This document shows, in pieces, positions 25,200 through 33,886 of a DNA stretch of 64,000 bases. Made by a program: the position numbers and the translations under genes. The first letter of the stretch is position 1; the number at the start of each line of letters is the position of its first letter. The notes under the pieces are model-generated. The model ran no database searches. It had not been told where the DNA came from and saw nothing but the letters and a program-made list of their open reading frames with translations. Source of the stretch: JAAZPT01 sp034180455 (GTDB taxonomy: Bacteria; Bacillota; Clostridia; Christensenellales; Aristaeellaceae); NCBI GenBank assembly GCA_034180455.1, contig JAXFOG010000033.1, positions 1 through 64,000 of the forward strand, given 5' to 3'.

Positions 25200-27190
25200 T
25201 TCTTATTTGCTCCAACAATTGTATCTTCTATATTTTTAAAATTATCATTTCTGTTAAAGTTAGCATGTTTTTGAATATATTCTCTTCTTGGGTCAACTTT
25301 ATCACCCATAAGTACAGAGATAATGTCGCTTGCATATACAGCATCTTCAACTGTAACTTGAATCAAATGTCTTTTTGCAGGATCCATAGTTGTTTCCCAA
25401 AGCTGTTCAGGATTCATTTCACCAAGGCCCTTGTATCTTTGTAAACTATACCCTTTTCCATAAAGAGGTATGGTTTTTGCTAATTCATTATCGTCATATA
25501 TGTATTCAAACTTATCACCTTTAGTAATTTTATATAATGGGGGAGTACCAATATATACATGACCCTCTGTAATTAAATCTTTCATATATCTATAGAAAAA
25601 AGTTAGTAAAATTGCCCTTATATGAGCTCCATCTTGATCAGCATCAGATAAAATGACAACCTTATTATAATTTAACTGACCAATATCAAAATCATCTCTT
25701 ATTCCTGTACCAAGAGCAGTTATTATTGATCTTATCTCGTTATTTTCAAGCACAACTTCGAGTTTCTTTTTTTCAATGTTTAAAGGCTTACCTCTTAAAG
25801 GAAGTATGGCTTGGAAATGTCTGTCTCGACCTTGTTTTGCACTACCGCCTGCGGAGTCACCTTCTACAATGAAAAGTTCATTTTTTGATGGATTTCTCCC
25901 TGTACAAGAGGATAATTTACCTACTAGAGGTGTGACATCTAACTCGCTTTGTGCACGTATAAGCATTTTTGTTTTTCTAAGTTTTTCTCTAATACGAGAT
26001 GCTTTTATTGATTTTTCAACAATTTTGCTTAATGTTTCTGCATTGCCTAGATTCTCAAAAAATAAAGATAATTTGTCGTAAACTATATTCTCAACAGTAG
26101 ATCGTATTTCGGTATTTATTAATTTGCCCTTAACTTGACCTTCAAATTGAGGGTTTTTAAGCAGAATACTTAATACAGCGACTAGTCCCTCTCTTATATC
26201 TTCTCCAATGATCTTATCTTTATCTTTAATAAAATTATTTTTCTTTGCGAACTCATTAATCACTTTTGTGTACGCAGTCTTAAATGCTATCTCATGGGTT
26301 CCTCCATCTGGGGTAGGAATGTTGTTTGCATAGGAATAAAATTCCTCACTGTAATCCTCTGAATATTGTAGACAAGCTTTGATTTTTAGATCATTTTGTT
26401 CAGCTTCAAAGTATATAGGTGAATTCAATTTTGTTTCTTTATCTCTTGTAAGATATGACATTAAATCCTTTATCCCGTTCTTTTGATGGTAAATTATATC
26501 TCGTATATTTTCATTTGTACCTGGGGCTCCAATTGGCCGTAAATCAACAAGTGAAAGTCTTATATTATCAATCAAAAATGATAGGTCGTGTAAACGTCTA
26601 TTGATTGTTTCAATATTAAAAATAGTTGTATCAAATACATCGGCATCTGGCAAAAAAGTAACTTTTGTTCCTCTTTTTCTTGTTTTACCAACATTAACGA
26701 GCCCCTCTTTTGATTTGCCTATCTGCATCTTCCCATTATTATCGATATAGCTTTCAAATTTAATAAAGTAATGCTCGTAGTCTCTATATACATCAACTGT
26801 AAGCCATTTTGATAGTGCATTGACTACGGAAGCACCAACTCCATGTAAACCTCCAGAATATGTATAATTATCATTATTAAATTTTCCACCAGCATGTAAA
26901 TGAGTATATATAACTTCAACGCCGGAAATTTTAAGTGTAGGATGTAAATCTACTGGAATGCCTCTTCCGTTATCTTCAATAGTAACAGAACCATCACCAT
27001 TTATAGTGAGTTTTATACCATCAGCATATCCAGCCATAGCTTCGTCAATAGAATTATCTAATATTTCCCAGATTAAGTGATGAAGTCCTCTTACACCAGT
27101 ATTGTTTATATACATACCAGGTCTTAATCTTACAGGATCAAGACCCTCTAGTACTTGTAAATTACTTGCAGTATAGCTATTGTTATTCAT
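25196..27190 (-). CDS. parE: Type IIA DNA topoisomerase B subunit (ParE/GyrB)
   Basis: ATPase subunit of 664 residues. It shows LEGLDPVRLRPGMYI near residue 13, the GHKL ATP site (EILDNSIDEAMAGY, EDNGRGIPVDLHP, GGLHGVGASVVNAL), the TOPRIM motif ELFIVEGDSAGGSAKQGRD and the metal site LSDADQDGAHI, ending with RYKGLGEMNPEQLW. Some stretches (NEIRSIITALGTGI) look GyrB-like, so the name follows its partner subunit. The start follows GAGGTG. On minus a -10 TATAAT at 27217-27222 lies upstream with a weak -35. Confidence 0.87.
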   Translation of the reverse strand: MNNNSYTASNLQVLEGLDPVRLRPGMYINNTGVRGLHHLIWEILDNSIDEAMAGYADGIKLTINGDGSVTIEDNGRGIPVDLHPTLKISGVEVIYTHLHAGGKFNNDNYTYSGGLHGVGASVVNALSKWLTVDVYRDYEHYFIKFESYIDNNGKMQIGKSKEGLVNVGKTRKRGTKVTFLPDADVFDTTIFNIETINRRLHDLSFLIDNIRLSLVDLRPIGAPGTNENIRDIIYHQKNGIKDLMSYLTRDKETKLNSPIYFEAEQNDLKIKACLQYSEDYSEEFYSYANNIPTPDGGTHEIAFKTAYTKVINEFAKKNNFIKDKDKIIGEDIREGLVAVLSILLKNPQFEGQVKGKLINTEIRSTVENIVYDKLSLFFENLGNAETLSKIVEKSIKASRIREKLRKTKMLIRAQSELDVTPLVGKLSSCTGRNPSKNELFIVEGDSAGGSAKQGRDRHFQAILPLRGKPLNIEKKKLEVVLENNEIRSIITALGTGIRDDFDIGQLNYNKVVILSDADQDGAHIRAILLTFFYRYMKDLITEGHVYIGTPPLYKITKGDKFEYIYDDNELAKTIPLYGKGYSLQRYKGLGEMNPEQLWETTMDPAKRHLIQVTVEDAVYASDIISVLMGDKVDPRREYIQKHANFNRNDNFKNIEDTIVGANKK

Positions 27191-27251
27191 ATTTCACCTC
27201 AAATATATCATTATTTATTATACAATATTTAAAAAAATTTGTCTTTACCTA

Positions 27252-27280
27252 TTGTTATTAATTTAAATTAATGATATAAT
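27252..27280 (+). promoter_or_regulatory. Promoter of rplS-rpmB
   Basis: -35 TTGTTA at 27252-27257, 17-base spacer, -10 TATAAT at 27275-27280. Confidence 0.8.
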
Positions 27281-27286
27281 ATTCTC

Positions 27287-27350
27287 CGTGACTAACAGGC
27301 GGTCCGCTGTATCAAATACATGAACGTCGAATATTAGGAAGGAGGCCACA
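27287..27350 (+). promoter_or_regulatory. Putative L19 autoregulatory leader
   Basis: The 5' untranslated region of rplS is unusually G/C-rich for this genome. It contains a GCGG/CCGC hairpin (GGCGGTCCGCTG), then CATGAACGTCGAATATT and a strong AGGAGG. Position and hairpin-plus-ribosome-site layout fit the Firmicutes L19 ribosomal-protein leader. Identity was judged by eye without a covariance model. Confidence 0.5.
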
Positions 27351-27352
27351 CG

Positions 27353-27703
27353 ATGAGCGAGATTATCCGTTCAATTGAAAATGAACAACTGCGTAAGGAT
27401 GTACCAAGCTTTAATGTTGGAGATACAGTTTGTGTATATGTTAAGGTAGTTGAGGGCACCAGAGAACGTTTGCAGGCTTTTGAAGGAACAGTAATTGCAA
27501 AGCGTAATGGTGGAATTCGTGAGACTTTTACAGTTAGAAGATTATCATATGGCATTGGTGTTGAGCGTACATTCCCTGTACATTCACCAAGAGTTGATAG
27601 AGTAGAAGTTATTCGCAAAGGTAGAGTAAGAAGGGCAAAGCTCTATTATATTAGAGATTTGCAGGGTAAGGCTGCTAAAATTAAAGAAGCCAAGAGGATA
27701 TAA
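27353..27703 (+). CDS. rplS: Large subunit ribosomal protein L19
   Basis: Ribosomal protein of 116 residues that bridges the two subunits. Typical features are SIENEQLRKDVPSFNVGDTV at the N-terminus, RERLQAFEGTVIAKRNGGI, RRLSYGIGVERTFPVHSP and the C-terminal RRAKLYYIRDLQGKAAKIKE. AAGGAGG lies upstream of the ATG. It is paired here with rpmB instead of the usual rpsP-rimM-trmD set. Confidence 0.98.
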   Translation: MSEIIRSIENEQLRKDVPSFNVGDTVCVYVKVVEGTRERLQAFEGTVIAKRNGGIRETFTVRRLSYGIGVERTFPVHSPRVDRVEVIRKGRVRRAKLYYIRDLQGKAAKIKEAKRI

Positions 27704-27723
27704 TACACAAGGAGGCATAAGAC

Positions 27724-27951
27724 ATGGGCAAGTTTTGTGAAATTTGCAATAAAGGTACGATGTCTGGTCATAAAGTGAGCCATTCTGCTAGAAAGAGCAA
27801 TCGCAAGTGGGCTCCAAACATTCAGAGCGTTCGTATTGAGAAAAATGGAAGTGTTAGACGTGCAAATGTTTGTACAAGTTGTCTGCGTAGTGGTGCTGTG
27901 ACTCGTGCATTGCCTCGCGTTTCATCTGTACAAGATAAAACAGAAGAGTAG
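27724..27951 (+). CDS. rpmB: Large subunit ribosomal protein L28
   Basis: Ribosomal protein of 75 residues in the zinc-binding form: CEIC near the N-terminus and CTSC near residue 56. The core VSHSARKSNRKWAPNIQSVR is diagnostic. AAGGAGG lies before the ATG, 20 bases after the rplS stop. A terminator follows, closing a two-gene unit. Confidence 0.97.
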   Translation: MGKFCEICNKGTMSGHKVSHSARKSNRKWAPNIQSVRIEKNGSVRRANVCTSCLRSGAVTRALPRVSSVQDKTEE

Positions 27952-27964
27952 AACTTCTAATTAT

Positions 27965-27992
27965 AAAAAAACTCGCTTAAGCGAGTTTTTTT
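27965..27992. terminator. Bidirectional terminator between rpmB and hpf
   Basis: AAAAAACTCGCTTAAGCGAG followed by a run of T is a perfect palindrome and serves both convergent genes. Confidence 0.92.
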
Positions 27993-28014
27993 GTTGTTAT
28001 TATAATTAAATAAA

Positions 28015-28551
28015 TTAATTTTCGGGTTCTAGAAGACCTAATGAGCCATCTTTTCTTAAATAAAGTACGTTCGTATTATTCGTGTCAGAATCAACATAAA
28101 TATAAAAACTATGACCTAGTAATTCCATTTGTAATATTGCATCTTCCAGAGACATTGGACGTACTGGATATAACTTTCTCCTTTTTATTTCTTTTTTCTC
28201 GTCAAAATCAACATCTTCAATAAACTCATAATCATTTAGCATTACTGACTCTTGTCTTATTCTATCGCCAAGCTTATCTTTATGCTTATGAATTTGTCGT
28301 TCGATTTTAGATAAAGCACTATCTATTGCAATGAATAAATTATCATCACTTATTGATTCTGCTCTAAGAATTGTACCCCTCATAGGAACCGTAATTTCTA
28401 CCTTTTTTCTTTTACCATTATCTTTAGATATATGTACACTAATTTCAGTGTCAGGATTTAGATAGCGGTACATCTTTTCAGTCTTTTTTAAAATTCTATT
28501 GCTTATTCCTGGAGTAATTACAGTGCTTTTTGAAAAAATCTTTGTATTCAT
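28015..28551 (-). CDS. hpf: Ribosome hibernation promoting factor, long form
   Basis: Protein of 178 residues that dimerises inactive 70S ribosomes into 100S particles. The N-terminal HPF/RaiA domain (about 1-95; KMYRYLNPDTEISVHISKDN, FIAIDSALSKIERQIHKHK) is joined by a linker to the C-terminal dimerisation domain (RRKLYPVRPMSLEDAILQME onward, about 125-178). The long form is typical of Firmicutes. The start is the ATG at 28551 with GGAGG upstream; an ATG at 28566 overlaps that site. It is a separate transcript from the rubredoxin operon upstream, which ends at a strong terminator. Confidence 0.94.
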   Translation of the reverse strand: MNTKIFSKSTVITPGISNRILKKTEKMYRYLNPDTEISVHISKDNGKRKKVEITVPMRGTILRAESISDDNLFIAIDSALSKIERQIHKHKDKLGDRIRQESVMLNDYEFIEDVDFDEKKEIKRRKLYPVRPMSLEDAILQMELLGHSFYIYVDSDTNNTNVLYLRKDGSLGLLEPEN

Positions 28552-28612
28552 AATTAGTACCTCCATAATTAATTGTTCTCTATATATTTTTATTCTACAT
28601 AAGAGAGCATTA

Positions 28613-28649
28613 TCCTTTTAAAAAAAAGCAACAGAAATCTGTTGCTTTT
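28613..28649 (-). terminator. Terminator of the decarboxylase/oxygen-defence operon
   Basis: AAAAGCAACAG (28624-28634) pairs with CTGTTGCTTTT (28639-28649) around AAAT. On minus the stem is followed by eight T. It marks the end of the transcript that includes rubredoxin. Confidence 0.9.
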
Positions 28650-28656
28650 AATGTTG

Positions 28657-28815
28657 TTATTCTTGAACGCTGAACATATCTTTACCAACGCCACATAATG
28701 GGCATTCAAAATCTTCAGGTAGATCTTCCCATTTTGTGCCTGGTTCAATACCGTGATCGAGATCGCCCTCGTCCTCGTCGTAAACATAACCGCATACATC
28801 ACATACGTAAACCAT
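28657..28815 (-). CDS. rub: Rubredoxin
   Basis: Single-iron electron carrier of 52 residues. Two knuckles CDVCGY (5-10) and CPLCGV (38-43) supply the four cysteine ligands, with the usual aromatic core (Y10, W29). GGAGG lies 5 bases before the ATG. It is the last gene of the operon containing FprA and superoxide reductase and is their likely electron donor. The NADH-rubredoxin reductase it would need is not in the window. Confidence 0.97.
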   Translation of the reverse strand: MVYVCDVCGYVYDEDEGDLDHGIEPGTKWEDLPEDFECPLCGVGKDMFSVQE

Positions 28816-28837
28816 AGTTTCCTCCAAAATAAATTTA

Positions 28838-29212
28838 TTACAGAATTGTTTTCCAAAGCCCATGAAGATTGCAATATTCATAGGCTGCAACAACCTCGTC
28901 GCCGTCAACGATTGAGAAACAAGCTTCCGGAGTCTCACCTGGCTTTAGCTCTTTTCTCTGATTGCCTTGTTTTGTTTCAAGAGCAATCCAATGAATGTAG
29001 TGTTCATCCATCATAGGATGAGCTACGCTCCCAACTTTAACATGTATGGTATTTCCGTTTACTTCTACAACAGGTAAATGTTTTTCATTACCAACATCCT
29101 GAGTGTGGGGTACCAATTCTTTCATTTTCTCTCCACAGCATGAAACAGATGGTCCAGCTGCATGAGCAAATGCAATGATATTTTTGCAGTGATCGCAAAT
29201 ATAAAACTTCAT
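28838..29212 (-). CDS. dfx: Desulfoferrodoxin (superoxide reductase, two-iron type)
   Basis: Reduces superoxide to hydrogen peroxide without making oxygen. It has 124 residues. Centre I ligands are C6, C9, C25 and C26. Centre II has the E43-K44-H45 motif, H65 and H71 in HPMMDEHYIHW, and C114 with H117 in YEYCNLHGLW, so the active site is complete. AGGAGG lies 9 bases before the ATG. It is placed between FprA and rubredoxin on one transcript. Confidence 0.96.
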   Translation of the reverse strand: MKFYICDHCKNIIAFAHAAGPSVSCCGEKMKELVPHTQDVGNEKHLPVVEVNGNTIHVKVGSVAHPMMDEHYIHWIALETKQGNQRKELKPGETPEACFSIVDGDEVVAAYEYCNLHGLWKTIL

Positions 29213-29258
29213 ATAAATATGCCTCCTATTGTTCTTATATTTAGAATATAAACTAAAA

Positions 29259-30476
29259 TTAAGAATTTGAAACACTGTTTATTGAATTGGTTATATTCTC
29301 TGCCAACTGAACAATTTGATTAAAATTATTTTCATCAGCCCTAGATTTCAAAGTAATTATAGGATCAATAATGCTCCAATTTTTTAGTGTATCAACTTTT
29401 TCGGAAATTAATTTAGCAGATTGAGGTGCCCAACTACCATTTTCAACTATTGATAGTTTTCTATTACAAATATTATGGCTAACAATTTCACTTAACAGAA
29501 ATTCCATGGCGGGGAATAAGCCATTGCTATATGTTGAAGACAACAATATAACATTTGAACATCTAAATATTTCTGAAATTATATATGAGAAATGTGTTTT
29601 AGAACAGTCCAAGACGCTTAGATTTTTAATTCCATTTTCTGATAATTTTTGAGATAATAGATCAGCAGCTTCTTGAGTTCTTCCATAAATTGAACCATAA
29701 ACGATACATGCTGTCTGTTCTTCTGGCGTATATGAAGCCCATTTTTTGTAATACTCAATAATAGTACTTAAATTTTCTCTCCATATTGGACCATGTAAAG
29801 GACAAATCATATTAATTTCAAGATCAGATACTTTTTTTAATAATGCCAAGGTCTGAAATCCATACTTTCCAACTATATTCGAATAATATCTTCTTGCTTC
29901 GGAAATATATTTCTCTTTATATGCAATTTCATCATGAAATAAGTTACCGTTTAAAGCTCCAAATGATCCAAATGCATCAGCTGAAAAAAGAACTTTCATG
30001 CTATTGCAATAAGTATTCATTACTTCAGGCCAATGAACCATAGGTGCAAAGTAAAATGTAAATTCATGTTTACCAGTGCTAAATGTATCTTTCTCTTTAA
30101 CAGTTATAAAGCTACTATCATTCACTTCGGGATAAAATTGCTTAAATAATTTATAAGTTTTTGCATTTCCAATAAACTTTAAATTTGGGTAAAGAAGCAA
30201 AAGTTCAATTAATCCAGCACAATGATCTGGTTCCATATGATTTATAATAGCATAATCAAGGTTCTTTTCACCTAGAATAGACTTAATATTTTCAATGAAT
30301 CTAGGAACAACAGATGAGTCAACACCATCAATAATAGTATTTTTATCATCAAGTACCAGATACGAATTATATGAAATACCTTCTGGAATAGGATATGCAT
30401 TTTCAAAAAGCTCTAAACGCCTATCACTTGCACCTACCCAATAAAGGTCATTTGAAATTTTTATAGAAGTATTCAT
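29259..30476 (-). CDS. fprA: A-type flavoprotein FprA (flavodiiron oxygen/NO reductase)
   Basis: Four-electron reductase of oxygen (or nitric oxide) to water. It has 405 residues. The N-terminal metallo-beta-lactamase domain carries a complete diiron site: H80-x-E82-x-D84-H85, a histidine in PMVHWPEV, an aspartate in FSADAFGSFG, and a histidine in CPLHGPIW. The C-terminal flavodoxin domain starts at VYGSIYGRTQEAAD. It begins 8 bases after the carboxyltransferase gene, so it is read as part of the decarboxylase operon. Confidence 0.94.
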   Translation of the reverse strand: MNTSIKISNDLYWVGASDRRLELFENAYPIPEGISYNSYLVLDDKNTIIDGVDSSVVPRFIENIKSILGEKNLDYAIINHMEPDHCAGLIELLLLYPNLKFIGNAKTYKLFKQFYPEVNDSSFITVKEKDTFSTGKHEFTFYFAPMVHWPEVMNTYCNSMKVLFSADAFGSFGALNGNLFHDEIAYKEKYISEARRYYSNIVGKYGFQTLALLKKVSDLEINMICPLHGPIWRENLSTIIEYYKKWASYTPEEQTACIVYGSIYGRTQEAADLLSQKLSENGIKNLSVLDCSKTHFSYIISEIFRCSNVILLSSTYSNGLFPAMEFLLSEIVSHNICNRKLSIVENGSWAPQSAKLISEKVDTLKNWSIIDPIITLKSRADENNFNQIVQLAENITNSINSVSNS

Positions 30477-30484
30477 CTTTTCTC

Positions 30485-31909
30485 CTAAACAGGCATAACC
30501 TTTTCATCTTCTTTAAGCAAAGTCCTATCAATACCTAAGTCTCTTGCTTGTCTATACTGGAAGAATTTAGTTGCAACCTGTGGGAACAATGCATAACTCA
30601 AAATATCTTCTTCCTGTGTATAATATTCTCTTACTTCGTCACGTAGTTTTTCAAGCTCAGGTGGTAAATCATCAGCTGGTCTATGAGTTATTACTGGAGT
30701 ATCACCAAGTATCTTCTTTCTGAAGTTCTCATCAATTTTTCCAGGAAGCTTACCATATTCACCAGCAAGTAAGCCTTTACTTTCTTTGGTAACGTTTTTA
30801 TACCTTTCACCATAAATTACATTCATAACTGCTTGTGTACCAACAATTTGACTTGTAGGAGTTACAAGTGGGGGATACCCAAAATCTTTTCTTACTCTAG
30901 GTACTTCAGCCAAAACTTCAGCATATTTATCAAGTGCATTTAGTTGCTTTAATTGACCAATTAGATTTGAAAGCATTCCACCAGGAACTTGATATTTTAG
31001 TGCATTTACATCAACAGAAAGAACTTTTTGTGGATCTCTGAAGCCATCTTTTGTAAGTCTATCTGCTACTTTTTTGAAATGATCGCCTATTTCGGACAGT
31101 AAATTTAAATCAAGTCCGGTATCATATTCAGTACCTTGTAATGCAGCTACAATTGTTTCAGTCGGTGGTTGTGATGTACCACCACCAAGAGCAGAAATAG
31201 CTGTGTCAATAACATCTACACCAGCCTCAATTGCTTTAAGGTAGTCCATACTGCCAGTACCTGTAGTGTTATGGGTATGAAGAACAATAGGGAGATCTGT
31301 CTCGCTTTTTAGTCTTTTTACTAATGAATATGCTTCGTATGGCAAAATAAGATTTGCCATATCTTTTATACAAATAATATCGGCACCAAGCTCAGCATAT
31401 TCCAGGGCGAACTTAACAAAATAATCTTCTGTATGTAGTGGAGATTTTGTATAACTTATTGCAACCTCGCACTTTTTTTCGCCATTATAAAGCTCTTTGC
31501 TATATTTATTTGTTGATTTAATTGCTTGTGAAAGGTTTCTTGGATCGTTCAAAGCATCAAATATTCTGATAATATCTATACCATTTTCTAATGATTTTTT
31601 TACAAAGAAATCAACAACATCATCAGAATAATGCCTATACCCTAAAATGTTTTGCCCTCTAAAAAGCATTTGAAGCTTAGTGTTGGGCAAAGCCTTTCTA
31701 AGTGTTCTTAATCTTTCCCATGGATCTTCGTTTAGAAATCTAAGGCAAGCATCAAAAGTAGCACCGCCCCAGCATTCTAATGAATAATATCCGACTTTAT
31801 CTAATTTATCACAAATAGGCAACATCTCACTTGTGCGCATTCTTGTTGCAGCTTGAGATTGATGTGCATCTCTTAGTATAGTATCTGTTATACCTACTCT
31901 ATGTGGCAT
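30485..31909 (-). CDS. oadA: Oxaloacetate decarboxylase alpha / pyruvate carboxylase B carboxyltransferase
   Basis: Moves carboxyl groups between oxaloacetate/pyruvate and biotin. It has 474 residues and lacks a C-terminal biotin domain, which is encoded separately here. It shows DTILRDAHQS (8-17), the lysine that is carboxylated in CIKDMANL near 176, the metal site HTHNTTG near 206, and the post-TIM-barrel domain (QVPGGMLSNLIGQLKQ). Adjacent OadB, OadG and biotin carrier genes, with no biotin carboxylase, favour sodium-pumping decarboxylation over pyruvate carboxylation. GGAGG precedes the ATG. Confidence 0.92.
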   Translation of the reverse strand: MPHRVGITDTILRDAHQSQAATRMRTSEMLPICDKLDKVGYYSLECWGGATFDACLRFLNEDPWERLRTLRKALPNTKLQMLFRGQNILGYRHYSDDVVDFFVKKSLENGIDIIRIFDALNDPRNLSQAIKSTNKYSKELYNGEKKCEVAISYTKSPLHTEDYFVKFALEYAELGADIICIKDMANLILPYEAYSLVKRLKSETDLPIVLHTHNTTGTGSMDYLKAIEAGVDVIDTAISALGGGTSQPPTETIVAALQGTEYDTGLDLNLLSEIGDHFKKVADRLTKDGFRDPQKVLSVDVNALKYQVPGGMLSNLIGQLKQLNALDKYAEVLAEVPRVRKDFGYPPLVTPTSQIVGTQAVMNVIYGERYKNVTKESKGLLAGEYGKLPGKIDENFRKKILGDTPVITHRPADDLPPELEKLRDEVREYYTQEEDILSYALFPQVATKFFQYRQARDLGIDRTLLKEDEKVMPV

Positions 31910-31924
31910 ATAATTATTTCCTCC

Positions 31925-33154
31925 TTATCCGAATATGCTTAATAGTACACCTGCAGCAATAGCAGAACCAATAACTCCTGCTACATTTGGCCCCATAGCA
32001 TGCATTAATAGGAAGTTACTTGGATTTGCTTTTTGGCCTTCCACTTGAGAAACTCTAGCAGCCATAGGTACAGCAGAAACTCCTGCTGAGCCAATAAGTG
32101 GGTTTATTTTACCACCTGAAATGATATTCATTAATTTACCCAGAAGAACACCAAATGCTGTACCAATACCAAATGCAATAACACCTAAAACAATTATTTT
32201 TATTGTTTCAAGCCTTAAGAAAGTTTGTGCATCAGCTGTTGCACCAACAGTAAGGCCTAAAAATATTGTTATAATGTTCATTAGCTCATTTTGTGCAGTT
32301 TTACTTAGTCTATCAACAACCAAACATTCACGCATTAAATTACCAAGCATAAGCATTCCAATGAGTGGAGTTGCAGAAGGCAAAAGCAATGAAACTAGGA
32401 TCGTAACAACAACAGGAAAAACAATTTTTTCTTTCTTGCTAACTTCCCTTAATTGATCCATTACAATACTTCTTTCTTTTTCAGTAGTAAGAAGTCGCAT
32501 AATAGGTGGTTGAATTACTGGCACAAGTGCCATATAGCTGTATGCAGCTACCGCAATAGGACCGAGAAGATGCGGAGCTAATTTCCCAGTAAGATAAATT
32601 GCAGTAGGACCATCGGCTCCACCAATAATTCCAATAGATGATGCCTCGGGACCAGTAAAACCAAGAGCAATTGCGCCTACAAAAGTAGCAAATATACCTA
32701 TTTGCGCAGCAGCACCTAAAAGTAAACTCTTTGGATTTGCAATGAGTGGACCAAAGTCAGTCATTGCGCCAACTCCCAAGAAAATCAGAGGAGGATAAAC
32801 TCCTAATTTTACACCTTGATATAAATAATATAGCAATCCTCCAGTAGACTCTATATATTGATATAGAATGCTACCATCAGCCATTGTAACGGCAATACCT
32901 TCTTTACCGTTATGAATTGCCTCAGTTAAATAAATATACTTTGGACCACCCATAATTTGACCAACAGATAAGTTGGTAAGAAGCATACCAAAAGCAATTG
33001 GTAATAGGAGTAAAGGCTCATATTTTTTTGCAATAGCCAAATAAATTAATATACAGGCAATTAATATCATTATTAAGGATCTTGGCTCATTAATCATGAG
33101 CATTATCCCGCTATCTCTTGCCAAACCATTAAAAGCGGAAATTACTTTATCCAT
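31925..33154 (-). CDS. oadB: Sodium-translocating decarboxylase beta subunit
   Basis: Membrane subunit of 409 residues that decarboxylates carboxybiotin and exports sodium. It contains family signatures FLGVGAMTDFGPLIANP, GGADGPTAIYLTGKLAPHLL, an internal SAGVSAVPMAARV and the C-terminal ANPSNFLLMHAMGPNVAGVI. About nine hydrophobic segments are present. GAGG is 5 bases before the ATG. As the shared pump it could serve either of the two carboxyltransferases in the operon. Confidence 0.96.
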   Translation of the reverse strand: MDKVISAFNGLARDSGIMLMINEPRSLIMILIACILIYLAIAKKYEPLLLLPIAFGMLLTNLSVGQIMGGPKYIYLTEAIHNGKEGIAVTMADGSILYQYIESTGGLLYYLYQGVKLGVYPPLIFLGVGAMTDFGPLIANPKSLLLGAAAQIGIFATFVGAIALGFTGPEASSIGIIGGADGPTAIYLTGKLAPHLLGPIAVAAYSYMALVPVIQPPIMRLLTTEKERSIVMDQLREVSKKEKIVFPVVVTILVSLLLPSATPLIGMLMLGNLMRECLVVDRLSKTAQNELMNIITIFLGLTVGATADAQTFLRLETIKIIVLGVIAFGIGTAFGVLLGKLMNIISGGKINPLIGSAGVSAVPMAARVSQVEGQKANPSNFLLMHAMGPNVAGVIGSAIAAGVLLSIFG

Positions 33155-33173
33155 CTTTTCCTCGCATTCTTAT

Positions 33174-33560
33174 TTACTCTAGTACGACTAGAACATCTCC
33201 AGTATTTACTGATGCACCCTTAGAAACTACTATTTGAGCTACTTTAGCATCTTTTGGAGATACTATTTCATTTTCCATCTTCATAGCTTCTAAAACTACC
33301 AGAACCTGACCACTTTTTACTGTCTGACCTTCAGAAACCAAGACATTTACAATATTACCAGGCATAGGTGCATTAACTGTATCACCTTTCTTTAATTCTT
33401 GATTTTTTTCTACTGGTTTTGTTTGTGATGATACGGTTTTATTATTATTCACAACTTGTGGAGCAAAAGATTTTACTTCGGATGATGAATCTTCTGCACC
33501 CAGTTCTTCTACAGTTACATCATAAGATGTTCCGTTAACATTAACTTGAAATCTACGCAT
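33174..33560 (-). CDS. Biotin carboxyl carrier subunit
   Basis: Protein of 128 residues: a short N-terminal stretch, a Lys/Asn/Gln linker (about 35-58), then a biotinyl domain with EAMKMENE whose K94 is the biotinylation site, and NAPMPGNIVNVLV at its start. It is the mobile arm between carboxyltransferase and OadB. The start is the ATG at 33560 (GGAGG 5 bases upstream); a TTG at 33572 is inside that site. Confidence 0.95.
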   Translation of the reverse strand: MRRFQVNVNGTSYDVTVEELGAEDSSSEVKSFAPQVVNNNKTVSSQTKPVEKNQELKKGDTVNAPMPGNIVNVLVSEGQTVKSGQVLVVLEAMKMENEIVSPKDAKVAQIVVSKGASVNTGDVLVVLE

Positions 33561-33574
33561 ATTTTCCTCCAAAA

Positions 33575-33874
33575 TTACTTGCTTATTCTTTTAATGTGTC
33601 TTACGACAAAGGCATTTTTATTTGTTTCGTTTAAAAATACTGATATTGCTGATGTGATTGCTGCAATAATCTCCTCATCAACGGTTTCTTCCGACTCTTC
33701 AATTGAACCAGATGATATCTCCGTATCGGTGGTAATAGAATCATCATTTTGATTTTCTTTCTTTTTTGTGAAAAAAGAAGAAGTTAGTTGAATACAAAAT
33801 ATCAAAATGGTTAATCCTAGGAAAACTACAAGTATTCCAACAACCACAACGCTTAAGCTTTCTAAGATACTCAT
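33575..33874 (-). CDS. oadG: OadG-family small membrane subunit
   Basis: Protein of 99 residues with one N-terminal membrane segment (SVVVVGILVVFLGLTILIF), an acidic Ser/Glu-rich linker (about 45-70) and a C-terminal helix. This is the layout of the gamma/delta subunit that assembles decarboxylase pumps; in some pumps it binds zinc. The EEIIAAITSAISVFLNE segment is typical of the clostridial form. It sits between the carboxyltransferase-like and biotin carrier genes. Confidence 0.88.
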   Translation of the reverse strand: MSILESLSVVVVGILVVFLGLTILIFCIQLTSSFFTKKKENQNDDSITTDTEISSGSIEESEETVDEEIIAAITSAISVFLNETNKNAFVVRHIKRISK

Positions 33875-33886
33875 TTTTAACTCCTT

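Noticed and set aside
22734..27190. Assignment as the main DNA gyrase (gyrB-gyrA)
   Set aside because: No GyrA box in the A subunit and no dnaA/dnaN/recF neighbours; topoisomerase IV is more likely, though GyrB-like stretches keep some doubt.
30485..33874. Pyruvate carboxylase (anabolic) interpretation of the cluster
   Set aside because: No biotin carboxylase gene is present while OadB and OadG are, which fits a decarboxylase pump.
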